Shown piece by piece: positions 7,216 through 14,132 of a stretch of DNA of 23,489 nucleotides. Source of the stretch: CAZWQR01 sp964638595 (GTDB lineage: Bacteria > Patescibacteriota > Minisyncoccia > Minisyncoccales > PEYH01); assembly GCA_964638595.1 (NCBI GenBank), contig CAZWYU010000047.1, forward strand, positions 1-23,489, written 5' to 3'. The notes under the pieces are model-generated. The model made no database searches, had not been told where the DNA came from, and was given only the letters and a program-made list of their open reading frames with translations. The translations under genes and the position numbers were made by a program. Positions within the stretch are counted from its first letter, which is position 1. Each line of letters starts with the position of its first letter.

Positions 7216-7362
7216 CCCGCTCAAATTTTGCGGGTTAGTCAGTAAGTAGTTCGCTTCGCGCAATAAAGGATGCGGCTATTCGCCTTCTGCAGACTGCAAT
7301 AATATTTTTTTTTAAAGTAAAGAAAATGCAAGAGCATAAGCGATAGAAAAATTTGAGCAGGG
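7216..7362. repeat. Inverted-repeat-bounded insert before rplC
   Basis: CCCGCTCAAATTTT (7216-7229) and AAAATTTGAGCAGGG (7348-7362) form an imperfect terminal inverted repeat: 11 bp perfect plus CCC/GGG after a one-base bulge. About 118 bp lie between. The inside holds TTCGCTTCGCGC and CTGCAGACTGCA palindromic pieces and an A/T tract, and no gene. It resembles a miniature inverted-repeat element, though no target-site duplication is obvious. Confidence 0.4.
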
Positions 7363-7366
7363 TGCT

Positions 7367-7405
7367 CATAATTATAACTATTTGCTTCGCTCATAGATAA
7401 TTATG
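7367..7405 (+). promoter_or_regulatory. Hairpin that buries the rplC start codon
   Basis: CATAATTAT (7367-7375) pairs perfectly with ATAATTATG (7397-7405), and CTAT (7378-7381) with ATAG (7393-7396), leaving an AA bulge and an 11-nt loop. The last three bases of the 3' arm are the rplC ATG. In a mRNA without a Shine-Dalgarno this 13-bp stem should limit initiation, which suggests translational control. The stem is AT-rich, so its stability is moderate. Confidence 0.5.
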
Positions 7406-7969
7406 GCATTTATATTAGGGAAAAAATTAAAAATGACTCAAATGTGGGAAAGAGATAAGGTTATTCCAATAACCCTAATTGAAGTTGGGCCATGTTTTGT
7501 TACTGAAGTTAAGGAAAATAAAATTCAGTTGGGATACGAAAAGTTAAAAGAGAAAAAGATTAAAAAAACACAATCTAAAAAACCTTATAGATATTTAAAA
7601 GAATTTAATAGCGACCAGGAATTAAAAGTAGGGGATAAGATAGATGTTTCTGTTTTTGAGAAAGGAGAGAAAGTTAAAGTTTCTGGAATAACTAAGGGAA
7701 AAGGTTTTCAAGGCGGAGTTAAAAGATGGGGTTTCTCTGGTTATGGAAAGAGTCATGGCGTCAAACACGGAGAAAGAGCGATTGGCTCCGTTGGTTCATC
7801 TTTTCCAGAAAGAGTTTTAAAAGGTAAAAAAATGCCGGGTAGAATGGGCAATCAAAGGATAACAGTTAAAAATTTAGAAGTAATAAAAACAGATAAAGAA
7901 AATAATTTAATAGCTCTCAAGGGCGCTGTGCCCGGAAGAGAAGGCAGTTTTCTTGAAATAAAAAGTTAG
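7403..7969 (+). CDS. rplC: 50S ribosomal protein L3
   Basis: 188-aa L3, an early-assembly 23S rRNA binder whose central loop reaches the peptidyl-transferase centre. MAFILGKKLKMTQMWE is the conserved start, and GITKGKGFQGGVKRWGF and the MPGRMGNQ loop (with the glutamine that is often methylated in bacteria) are diagnostic. It is slightly shorter than the ~206-aa norm. The start codon lies inside a 13-bp hairpin. rplD begins one base after the stop, so the two are almost certainly translated in coupling. Confidence 0.97.
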   Translation: MAFILGKKLKMTQMWERDKVIPITLIEVGPCFVTEVKENKIQLGYEKLKEKKIKKTQSKKPYRYLKEFNSDQELKVGDKIDVSVFEKGEKVKVSGITKGKGFQGGVKRWGFSGYGKSHGVKHGERAIGSVGSSFPERVLKGKKMPGRMGNQRITVKNLEVIKTDKENNLIALKGAVPGREGSFLEIKS

Positions 7970-7970
7970 T

Positions 7971-8693
7971 ATGAAAATAGCATTATATAATCAAAAAGGG
8001 GAAAAAGAGAAAGATATAATTTTACCCAAGGAAATATTTGCTCAAGATTTTAATTCTGATTTAATCCATCAGGTACTTTTGTCTATGCGTTCTAACAGAA
8101 GGCAGGGAACAGCTCACACAAAAGATAGAGGTGAAGTTCGAGGAGGTGGCAAAAAACCTTGGAGGCAAAAAGGGACGGGCAGAGCCAGACATGGTTCTAT
8201 TCGTTCTCCTATTTGGATTGGCGGTGGAGTGACTTTTGGCCCAAGAAAAGATAGAAATTACAAGAAGACTATTCCTCAAAAAATGAGAAAAACAGCTTTA
8301 AGGTCTGTTTTATCGCAAAAATTTAAAGACAAGGAAATTTTTATTTTAAATGAGATAAAATTAAAGGAAATTAAAACTAAGGAATTGGCTAAGGTTTTAG
8401 AAAATTTAGCCAATAAACTAAACAAAAAAGATTTTAATAATATTCTTTTAATAACCAATAAAAAAGATAGTGCATTATTAAGAGCCTCTAAAAATATTAA
8501 AGAATTGAAATTAATGGAGGCCAGAAATTTAAATGTTTTAGATGTTCTTAGCCATAAAAACTTGCTAATTACAGAAAAATCAATTAAAACAATTAAAGAA
8601 ATATTAGGAGAAAAAAGTAAAAATTCAGAAGCTAACTCTTCGGTAAATTCAGGTTTATCCCGAGCTAAGCCGAAGGGACAAAGTCAAAAGTGA
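7971..8693 (+). CDS. rplD: 50S ribosomal protein L4, with C-terminal extension
   Basis: 240-aa L4, a 23S rRNA binder that lines the exit tunnel. In many bacteria it also represses its own operon. The extended loop RSNRRQGTAHTKDRGEVRGGGKKPWRQKGTGRARHG is split by nothing and ends in GSIRSPIWIGGGVTFGP, the family signature. The usual ~207 residues end near KEILGEK. About 25 further residues (SEANSSVNSGLSRAKPKGQSQK) are unlike L4. The DNA behind this tail includes CTTCGG and CCGAAG arms and an AGCCGAAG motif also seen in the left module of the palindromic elements, so the tail may come from a repeat insertion. Confidence 0.96.
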   Translation: MKIALYNQKGEKEKDIILPKEIFAQDFNSDLIHQVLLSMRSNRRQGTAHTKDRGEVRGGGKKPWRQKGTGRARHGSIRSPIWIGGGVTFGPRKDRNYKKTIPQKMRKTALRSVLSQKFKDKEIFILNEIKLKEIKTKELAKVLENLANKLNKKDFNNILLITNKKDSALLRASKNIKELKLMEARNLNVLDVLSHKNLLITEKSIKTIKEILGEKSKNSEANSSVNSGLSRAKPKGQSQK

Positions 8694-8860
8694 AAACACG
8701 AAATTTTGTTGCGTATAGAAGAATTGCAACATATAGCAGATAATACAGGAAGAAACTCAAGAATCGTATCACGTATTGCTTATAGCATATATCATATAAA
8801 AAATAAGCAGTCTTATACGAAATACAAAACATAATTAGAAATTAGAAATTAAATAATCGT
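8694..8860. other. rplD-rplW gap, degenerate palindrome only
   Basis: The 167 bp hold no gene. GCTTAT/ATAAGC (8778-8783, 8803-8808) within CGTAT/ATACG (8772-8776, 8815-8819) gives an imperfect hairpin. GTTGC/GCAAC lie near 8709-8731, and an ATTAGAAATTAGAAATTAA tract runs into the rplW leader. No promoter stands out. Confidence 0.5.
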
Positions 8861-9319
8861 ATGTCAGTATTAGATATTTTTAGAAAAAAAGAAGCCGAAA
8901 AGCCAAGAAAAAAATCAGAAGAAAAACCGGTTAGAAAGACTAAACCCGTAGAAAAAATTAAGTCTATAGAAAAGGAAAAACTGGTTAAAAAGGAAGGGCC
9001 GGCTGAAAAGAAAAAGGCAGAGCCTATTTTGAAAACAAGCCAAGCTTGGCAGAGTTTAGTTATGCCTCACGTTACCGAAAAAGCTACTGACTTAGCCTCA
9101 AAAAATCAGTATATTTTCAAAGTTTTTAAGAGGGCAAATAAAAATCAAATTAAAAAAGCGGTTGAATCTCTTTATAATGTAGATGTAAACAATGTTAAGA
9201 TTATTAATGTTAAACGCAAGAAACGAAAATTGGGAAGAATAGAAGGATTTAAACCGGGTTATAAAAAAGCAATCGTTAGTGTTAAAAAAGGGCAAGAAAT
9301 AGAGCTTTTGCCAAGATAA
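8861..9319 (+). CDS. rplW: 50S ribosomal protein L23, with charged N-terminal extension
   Basis: 152-aa L23, which sits at the tunnel exit and docks SRP, trigger factor and the translocon. The family core begins near residue 65 (LVMPHVTEKATDLASKNQYIFKV) and continues through VKIINVKRKKRKLGRIEGFKPGYKKAIV, standard for L23 (about 95 residues). The first ~58 residues are an added low-complexity segment of lysine, glutamate and proline, probably disordered or coiled. An internal start closer to the core is possible, but no Shine-Dalgarno marks one and the frame is open from 8861. rplB follows after four bases. Confidence 0.94.
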   Translation: MSVLDIFRKKEAEKPRKKSEEKPVRKTKPVEKIKSIEKEKLVKKEGPAEKKKAEPILKTSQAWQSLVMPHVTEKATDLASKNQYIFKVFKRANKNQIKKAVESLYNVDVNNVKIINVKRKKRKLGRIEGFKPGYKKAIVSVKKGQEIELLPR

Positions 9320-9323
9320 TCTT

Positions 9324-10139
9324 ATGGCTAAACATAAACCAACAACTCCATCGAGAAGGCATATGACCAAACAAGATTTTTCCAGATTAACTAAGAAAAA
9401 GCCTGAAAAGAGCTTGATTAAAATATTAAAAAAGAAAGCAGGGCGAAACAATCAAGGTAAAATTACAATAAGGCATCGCGGCGGCGGAGCTAGACGATTT
9501 TATAGATTAATTGATTTTGGACAAACAAAAATTAATCAAGAAGGGTTGGTCAAAGCTATAGAATATGATCCGAACAGAACTGTTTTTATTGCTTTAATAG
9601 AATATCCAGAGGGAAATAAGACCTATAGATTAGCTCCTTCTGGCTTGAAATTAGAAGATAAATTTTTTATTGCCGAAAAGACGGAAACCAAAATTGGTAA
9701 TCGCTTAAAGCTTAAAAATATTCCTATTGGTACAGAAATTTATAATATTGAGATTCTGCCGAATATGGGTGGCAAGATGGTTCGCTCTGCTGGGACAGCA
9801 GCTAAGGTGATGGGAGTAGAAGGCAAATATGTAGCTGTTAAAATGCCTTCTGGAGAGTTTAGAAAGTTTAATAAAGAATGTTTTGCTTCTATCGGGACTT
9901 TATCAAGAGCGGAACATAGATATGAAAAATTAGGTAGCGCTGGCCGTTCAAGACATAAAGGAAAAAGGCCAACGGTTAGGGGTTCGGCAATGTCTCCGGT
10001 TGACCATCCTCATGGCGGTGGCGAAGGGAGAACCGGTATAGGTCTAAAATATCCTAAGACTCCGTGGGGTAAACCAGCTTTGGGTAAAAAAACTAGAAAG
10101 AGAAAAAATACGAATAAGTTCATAATTAAAAGACGTTGA
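9324..10139 (+). CDS. rplB: 50S ribosomal protein L2
   Basis: 271-aa L2, needed for subunit association and for the peptidyl-transferase centre. The conserved segment SPVDHPHGGGEGRTGIG carries the universally conserved histidine of the active-site loop. KITIRHRGGGARRFYRLIDF in the N-terminal domain and the basic C-terminus GKKTRKRKNTNKFIIKRR are typical. The length equals the family norm (~275). The stop is TGA, followed by a 207-bp gap that holds palindromic element E1 before rpsS. Confidence 0.98.
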   Translation: MAKHKPTTPSRRHMTKQDFSRLTKKKPEKSLIKILKKKAGRNNQGKITIRHRGGGARRFYRLIDFGQTKINQEGLVKAIEYDPNRTVFIALIEYPEGNKTYRLAPSGLKLEDKFFIAEKTETKIGNRLKLKNIPIGTEIYNIEILPNMGGKMVRSAGTAAKVMGVEGKYVAVKMPSGEFRKFNKECFASIGTLSRAEHRYEKLGSAGRSRHKGKRPTVRGSAMSPVDHPHGGGEGRTGIGLKYPKTPWGKPALGKKTRKRKNTNKFIIKRR

Positions 10140-10140
10140 G

Positions 10141-10346
10141 ATTTATAAATAAAAATTTAATTTCAAGGTTCTGCGAAGCGAAAGGTTCTTAATTCAAGAC
10201 TATATATTTATACATTAGCGAAGACAGGTATTTTACCCCCACACTAATCAAGCAGAAATTTTATATAATTTTGCGCAAAGCGCACTGCTTAATTAGCGTG
10301 GGAGTAAAATTCATAAATTATAATTTATTCATTAACATATTCTAAT
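10141..10346 (+). repeat. Palindromic element E1 before rpsS
   Basis: Arms CCCCCACACTAATCAAGCAG (10236-10255) and a 20-base complement at 10285-10304 (with a few mismatches, ending GCGTGGGAG) flank a nested TGCGC-AAA-GCGCA hairpin (10272-10284). The right flank GTAAAATTCATAAATTATAA with TTTATTCATTAACATATTCTAAT runs directly into the rpsS ATG. The left part (10141-10235) differs from the left module seen in E2-E5. Confidence 0.85.
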
Positions 10347-10652
10347 ATGTCTAGAAGTTTAAAAAAAGGTCCCTATATTGATGAAAAATTAATAGCTAAA
10401 GTAAAAGCTAGAAAAAAAGGAGACAAAACTCCAATTAGGACTTGGTCTAGGAGTTGTGTTATTATACCTGAAATGGTTGGATTTATTTTTGAGGTCCATA
10501 ATGGGAAGGACTTTATACCAGCAACTATAAGAGAAGATATGGTTGGTCATAAGTTAGGTGAATTTTCACCAACTACCAAATTTACAAGGCATGGTGGTAA
10601 AATGCAGAGAGAGCAAGAAGCATCTCGAAAAGTTAAAGAAGCAACCAAATAA
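10347..10652 (+). CDS. rpsS: 30S ribosomal protein S19
   Basis: 101-aa S19, a head protein of the small subunit that forms a complex with S13. MSRSLKKGPYIDEKL, TWSRSCVIIPEMVGF and the VGHKLGEFSPTTKF motif followed by RHGG are diagnostic, and the length is slightly above the ~92-aa norm. The start region shares 34 identical bases (10323-10356) with the rplF start region (15146-15179), reaching into the first codons. It has no Shine-Dalgarno. rplV follows after five bases. Confidence 0.97.
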   Translation: MSRSLKKGPYIDEKLIAKVKARKKGDKTPIRTWSRSCVIIPEMVGFIFEVHNGKDFIPATIREDMVGHKLGEFSPTTKFTRHGGKMQREQEASRKVKEATK

Positions 10653-10657
10653 TAAAT

Positions 10658-11038
10658 ATGGAAAAACAGGCAATTGCAAAACTTAATAGACTAAGAATTG
10701 CTCCGAGAAAAGTTAGATTAGTTGCTAATTTGATTCGAGGCCAAAAAACAGATAAAGCTTTGGCTATGTTGCGGTTTACTTCTAAAAAAGCAGCCAAACC
10801 GTTTTATAAACTTTTGACTTCTGCTCTAGCTAATGCTAAAAATAATTCTGATTTGAATTTGAAAGAACTTTATATTAAAAAAGTTACTGTTGATCAAGGG
10901 CCAACCCTAAAACGCTTTAGGCCAAGAGCTATGGGGCGGGCGAATGAAATTAGGAAGAAAACTAGTCATATAACAATATTTTTGGCAGAGAAACAAGAAT
11001 CACGAATTAAGAATCATAAATCAAAAATTAAAAATTAA
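10658..11038 (+). CDS. rplV: 50S ribosomal protein L22
   Basis: 126-aa L22, whose beta-hairpin lines the exit tunnel. IAPRKVRLVANLIRGQ near the N-terminus and the hairpin segment VDQGPTLKRFRPRAMGRA with KKTSHITIFLAE are diagnostic. The family ends near here (~110 aa). The last ~15 residues (ESRIKNHKSKIKN) are encoded by A/T repeat DNA like that filling other gaps (TAAAAATTAAAAATT type), so the natural stop seems to have been overrun by repeat sequence. Confidence 0.96.
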   Translation: MEKQAIAKLNRLRIAPRKVRLVANLIRGQKTDKALAMLRFTSKKAAKPFYKLLTSALANAKNNSDLNLKELYIKKVTVDQGPTLKRFRPRAMGRANEIRKKTSHITIFLAEKQESRIKNHKSKIKN

Positions 11039-11044
11039 AAATTT

Positions 11045-11077
11045 ACCCCATCTCTTTTTTAAAAAAAAGAGAGGGGT
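11045..11077. repeat. Long hairpin between rplV and rpsC
   Basis: ACCCC-A-TCTCTTTTTT (11045-11060) faces AAAAAAAAGAGAGGGGT (11061-11077). The complementarity is near-perfect with almost no loop, and one A is unpaired. The outer ACCCC/GGGGT edges recall the palindromic elements, but the inside is different. It could be a processing site or a weak terminator. Confidence 0.6.
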
Positions 11078-11100
11078 TAGAAATTAGAAATTAATTAAGT

Positions 11101-11751
11101 ATGAGTCACAATGTCCATCCAAAAGTTTATAGATTGAGAACGAATTCCGATTGGGATTCTAGGTGGTTTGACGACAAGCATCCTTCCAAATATTTAGAAG
11201 AGGATTTTAGAATCAGACAATTTTTAAACAATACCTTAAAGGATGCCGGCATAGAAAAGATTGAGATTGAACGTTCTCCGAATAGCACTTTAATAATTAT
11301 TTCTACCTCTCGACCAGGTTTAATCATTGGTCGAGGAGGAGAACAAGTAGAACAGATAAAGAATAAATTAGAACAAAAGATTCTTAAAGACAGGGAAAAA
11401 AAATCAGAGCTTAAGCTTGAAGTAAAATCTATTAAGAATCCTTGGTTAAGTGCTGGTTTAATTTCTCAATGGGTAGCTCAACGAATTGAAAAGCGAATGC
11501 CTTTTAGAAAAATTATTAAACAGGCAGTTTCTACAGCTGAAAGTTATAAAGATGTTAAAGGAATTAGGGTTCAGGTTTCTGGTCGATTAAACGGAGTGAC
11601 CATTTCCAGAACAGAATGGGTTCAGCAAGGCAATCTACCAAGAAACACTTTAAGAGCAGATATTGATTATGGTTTTAGCGAAGCTCATTGCACTTATGGA
11701 ATTATTGGCGTAAAAGCTTGGGTGTATAAAGGAGAAAAGTTTGATAACTAA
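11101..11751 (+). CDS. rpsC: 30S ribosomal protein S3
   Basis: 216-aa S3, part of the mRNA entry tunnel and its helicase activity. The N-terminal SHNVHPKVYRLRTNSDWDSRWF is the usual start. The KH domain carries the GXXG loop in STSRPGLIIGRGGEQVEQI (about 70-88). The C-terminal domain shows VKGIRVQVSGRLNGVTISRTEW and TYGIIGVKAWVYKGE, which are conserved. The length is normal. The gap to rplP (146 bp) is filled by A/T repeats. Confidence 0.97.
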   Translation: MSHNVHPKVYRLRTNSDWDSRWFDDKHPSKYLEEDFRIRQFLNNTLKDAGIEKIEIERSPNSTLIIISTSRPGLIIGRGGEQVEQIKNKLEQKILKDREKKSELKLEVKSIKNPWLSAGLISQWVAQRIEKRMPFRKIIKQAVSTAESYKDVKGIRVQVSGRLNGVTISRTEWVQQGNLPRNTLRADIDYGFSEAHCTYGIIGVKAWVYKGEKFDN

Positions 11752-11897
11752 AATAATTATCAATTATCAATTATCAATTTTCAATCAATTATTAATAATT
11801 TAATTTTCAAGCAAAATCGTATTATTTTTCTATTTAATAATTTAATAATTGGAACTTGATTGGTAAATTGGTTATTGAAAATTGAAAATTTGTAATT
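11752..11897. repeat. A/T-repeat gap between rpsC and rplP
   Basis: Tandem ATTATCA units (11757-11774) are followed by CAATTTTCAAT (11775-11785), whose perfect complement ATTGAAAATTG lies at 11874-11884, close to the rplP start. Folded, it would bring the two genes' ends together around an AT-rich loop. No gene or convincing promoter is seen. Confidence 0.6.
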
Positions 11898-12302
11898 ATG
11901 TTATATCCTAAGAAAGTAAAATATAGAAAGATACAAAAAGGCAGAACCAAAGGGATAGCTCACAGAGGAACAGACATTGCTTTTGGCGATTTTGCCTTAA
12001 AGGCAATGGAGCCCAAATGGATTAGTTCCCGCCAAATAGAGGCTAGTAGAAGAGCGATTATTAGATACCTAAGAAAGGGTGGTAAGCTTTGGATTAGAAT
12101 TTTTCCTGATAAACCGATTACTAGGAAGGGAGTAGAAGTCCCGATGGGTGGCGGTAAGGGAACGGTAGAATTTTATGTTTATCCAATAAAGCAGGGCCGT
12201 ATTATTTTTGAATTAGCCGGTATAGAGGAAGAAATTGCTAAAGAAGCTCTAGGCAAAGCTTCGGATAAATTACCGATTAAAACAAAATTTATAAAACGAT
12301 GA
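11898..12302 (+). CDS. rplP: 50S ribosomal protein L16
   Basis: 134-aa L16, which contacts A-site tRNA and is needed for late 50S assembly. MLYPKKVKYRKIQKGRTKG, the ISSRQIEASRRAI helix, RIFPDKPITRKGVEVPMGGG with KGTVEFYV, and the C-terminal KASDKLPIKTKFIKR are all typical, and the length is normal. It overlaps rpmC by four bases (ATGA), so the two are translationally coupled. Confidence 0.97.
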   Translation: MLYPKKVKYRKIQKGRTKGIAHRGTDIAFGDFALKAMEPKWISSRQIEASRRAIIRYLRKGGKLWIRIFPDKPITRKGVEVPMGGGKGTVEFYVYPIKQGRIIFELAGIEEEIAKEALGKASDKLPIKTKFIKR

Positions 12303-12496
12303 AAGTAAAAGAATTAAGAAAAAAAAATCCCAAAGAATTGAAAAAAATAGAAGCTAATTTAAGGGAGAAATTAAGAGCTTTGCGTTTTGATTTAGGAGCT
12401 GGTAAGGTAAAAAATGTTAAAGAAATGAAAGCAATTAAAAAAGAGATTGCCCAAATATTAACCATATTAAAAGAAAATGCCCAAAAAACAGCTTAA
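12299..12496 (+). CDS. rpmC: 50S ribosomal protein L29
   Basis: 65-aa L29, a two-helix protein at the tunnel exit next to L23. KVKELRKKNPKELKKIEANLREKLRALRFDLGAGKVKNVKEMK matches the family plan (LR.K...EL......LR.EL..LR), and IKKEIAQILTILKE closes it. It starts within the rplP stop (ATGA) and overlaps rpsQ by 20 bases. No Shine-Dalgarno is needed if it is coupled. Confidence 0.94.
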   Translation: MKVKELRKKNPKELKKIEANLREKLRALRFDLGAGKVKNVKEMKAIKKEIAQILTILKENAQKTA

Positions 12497-12737
12497 AGGC
12501 AAAATAGTATCAGACAAAATGGACAAAACTGTTATTGTTGAGGTGGCAACCGAAAAAAAACATCGTCGCTACAAAAGTACTTATTTAAGCCACAAACGTT
12601 ACAAGGTTCATGATGAAAAAAACGAATTTGTCATAGGGGATGAAATTATTATTGAAGAGACTAAACCTATTAGTAAGGATAAAACTTGGAGAGTGAAACA
12701 ATCTCTTAGCGAGCCCAAGGCGAAAGCCGAAGAGTAG
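12477..12737 (+). CDS. rpsQ: 30S ribosomal protein S17, with repeat-derived tail
   Basis: 86-aa S17, an OB-fold protein that binds the 16S rRNA 5' domain. KGKIVSDKMDKTVIVEV, YKSTYLSHKRYKVHDEKN and GDEIIIEETKPISKDKTWRV are diagnostic. It starts at ATG 12477 inside rpmC, overlapping by 20 bases. The final 13 residues KQSLSEPKAKAEE are the same as the end of L5 (rplE), an unrelated protein. The DNA behind them is the left module of palindromic element E2. The tail is therefore read-in repeat sequence and not part of the S17 fold. Confidence 0.95.
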   Translation: MPKKQLKGKIVSDKMDKTVIVEVATEKKHRRYKSTYLSHKRYKVHDEKNEFVIGDEIIIEETKPISKDKTWRVKQSLSEPKAKAEE

Positions 12738-12862
12738 GTTTAGACCCCCACACTAATCAAGCAGAGATTTTATATAATTTTGCGCAAAGCGCACTGCTTG
12801 ATTAGTGTGGGGGGATATAAGAAAAATTAAAGCTCGCTTTATTCGATAATTTTTTCTAATAT
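12699..12862 (+). repeat. Palindromic element E2 (rpsQ end to rplN start)
   Basis: The left module (12699-12737) carries CTCTTAGCGAGCCCAAGG and the tetraloop hairpin GGCGAAAGCC and encodes the S17 tail. The palindrome has arms 12745-12764 and 12794-12813, a perfect 20-bp stem here. The mismatched position of the other copies is restored to C-G by GATTAG in place of AATTAG. A nested TGCGC-AAA-GCGCA forms the tip. The right flank differs from other copies but still ends in TTCTAAT next to the start codon. Confidence 0.88.
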
Positions 12863-13234
12863 ATGATTCAAGACCAAACAATTTTAAATGTAGCTGATAA
12901 CTCTGGAGCAAAACAAGTTCAGTGTTTTAAGGTGCTTGGCGGTAGCAGAAGGAGATATGCCCAATTGGGCGATATAATAGTAGTGGCAGTCAAGAAAGCC
13001 GATCCTAGAAAAATAGTGAAAAAACATGATAAAGCGAGAGCAGTGGTTGTTAGGCAAAAAAAATCCTATCGTCGCAATGACGGTTCTTATATTAAATTTG
13101 ATGATAACGCTGTTGTTATTTTGGAAGGCAAAAATAAAACCCCAAAAGGTGGACGTATCTTTGGGCCAATTCCAAGAGAAATAAAAGAAAAAGGATTTAA
13201 CGAAATAGCCGGTTTGGCTAAAGAAATAATATGA
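12863..13234 (+). CDS. rplN: 50S ribosomal protein L14
   Basis: 123-aa L14, which forms intersubunit bridges and is the docking site for RsfS. MIQDQTILNVADNSGAKQVQC, GDIIVVAVKKADP, RNDGSYIKFDDNAVVIL and the C-terminal GRIFGPIPREIKEKGFNEI with LA are textbook for the family, and the length is exactly normal. The gene overlaps rplX by four bases (ATGA). It is preceded by palindromic element E2. Confidence 0.98.
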   Translation: MIQDQTILNVADNSGAKQVQCFKVLGGSRRRYAQLGDIIVVAVKKADPRKIVKKHDKARAVVVRQKKSYRRNDGSYIKFDDNAVVILEGKNKTPKGGRIFGPIPREIKEKGFNEIAGLAKEII

Positions 13235-13536
13235 AAATAAAGAAAGGCGATACAGTTTTAATAATTGCTGGCAATGATAAGTCAAGAACAGGAAAGGTTA
13301 TTAAGGTTTTTTCCGAAAACCAGAAGATTTTGGTTGAAGGTATTAATCTACAAAAGCGACATAAAAGACCAAGAAAAGAAGGTGAAAAGGGCCAGATTAT
13401 AGAAAAATCAGGTGCTATTTCTATTTCTAATGTCAAACTTATTTGTCCAAAATGCAACAAGCCAGCTAAAATAAATATTACAAGAGACAAAAAAACGAGA
13501 TTAAGGGTTTGTAAAAACTGTAATCAAACTTTTTAA
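13231..13536 (+). CDS. rplX: 50S ribosomal protein L24, zinc-ribbon form
   Basis: 101-aa L24, an assembly-initiating 23S rRNA binder. The KOW motif is KKGDTVLIIAGNDKSRTGKV (about 4-23). The C-terminal half has C72-x2-C75 and C94-x2-C97, a four-cysteine ribbon, with SNVKLICPKCNKPAK in between. The length is normal. It starts in the rplN stop (ATGA). rplE follows five bases downstream. Confidence 0.96.
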   Translation: MKIKKGDTVLIIAGNDKSRTGKVIKVFSENQKILVEGINLQKRHKRPRKEGEKGQIIEKSGAISISNVKLICPKCNKPAKINITRDKKTRLRVCKNCNQTF

Positions 13537-13541
13537 AAAAC

Positions 13542-14132
13542 ATGATACCCTTAAAAGAAAAATATAATAAAGAGGCAATTCCTAATTTAAAAAAGGAGTT
13601 TGGTTATAAAAATAATTTAGCCGCCCCAAAAATAGAAAAAGTCGTGATTAACACTAGCTTTGGCAGATTGGTGGCTGGAGAATCAGGCAAGGAATCGGAA
13701 AAGATTTATAATTCTATAACAGAAGATTTAGCCTTAATTACCGGACAAAAACCAGTATTAACTCAAGCCAGAAAATCCATCTCTAGTTTTAAAATAAGGG
13801 AAGGTATGATAATTGGGGCTAAAGTTACGTTAAGAGGCAAAAAGATGTATGATATGTTAGATAGATTGATTCATATTGTCTTGCCCAGAACTAGAGATTT
13901 TGTAGGGCTTGACCCAAAAATAATAGACGAAAAGGGTAATTTAACCTTAGGATTGAAGGAACAAATCGTCTTTCCTGAAGTTGATGCCGAGAATGTAAGA
14001 AAAATATTTGGCTTGGAAATTACAATTGTTACCAATTCAAAAAACAGAGAGGAAGCTAAATCTTTATTTAAATATTTAGGTTTTCCATTGAAGCAATCTC
14101 TTAGCGAGCCTAAGGCGAAAGCCGAAGAGTAA
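13542..14132 (+). CDS. rplE: 50S ribosomal protein L5, with repeat-derived tail
   Basis: 196-aa L5, which binds 5S rRNA and contacts P-site tRNA. NNLAAPKIEKVVINTSFG, ALITGQKPVLTQARKSISSF with KIREG, LPRTRDFVGLDPK and LGLKEQIVFPEVDAE are diagnostic. The normal L5 (~180 aa) ends at KYLGFPLK. The remaining residues, QSLSEPKAKAEE, repeat the tail of S17 and are encoded by the left module of palindromic element E3. This C-terminus faces solvent in known structures of the family, which may be why the addition is tolerated. Confidence 0.96.
   Translation: MIPLKEKYNKEAIPNLKKEFGYKNNLAAPKIEKVVINTSFGRLVAGESGKESEKIYNSITEDLALITGQKPVLTQARKSISSFKIREGMIIGAKVTLRGKKMYDMLDRLIHIVLPRTRDFVGLDPKIIDEKGNLTLGLKEQIVFPEVDAENVRKIFGLEITIVTNSKNREEAKSLFKYLGFPLKQSLSEPKAKAEE

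Noticed and set aside
10318..10346. Separate promoter before each gene from the conserved TTCTAAT
   Set aside because: TCTAAT resembles a -10 box but directly abuts the start codon, and no -35 box stands at a suitable distance in any copy.
12690..12737. Frameshift or misassembly at the end of rpsQ
   Set aside because: The frame is intact and the tail DNA is part of an element seen in several places, two of them non-coding; three base differences between the two coding copies argue against a simple assembly duplicate.
12884..13285. A 133-codon minus-strand open frame across rplN and rplX
   Set aside because: It lies wholly opposite two well-supported ribosomal genes and its translation is a low-complexity aromatic string.
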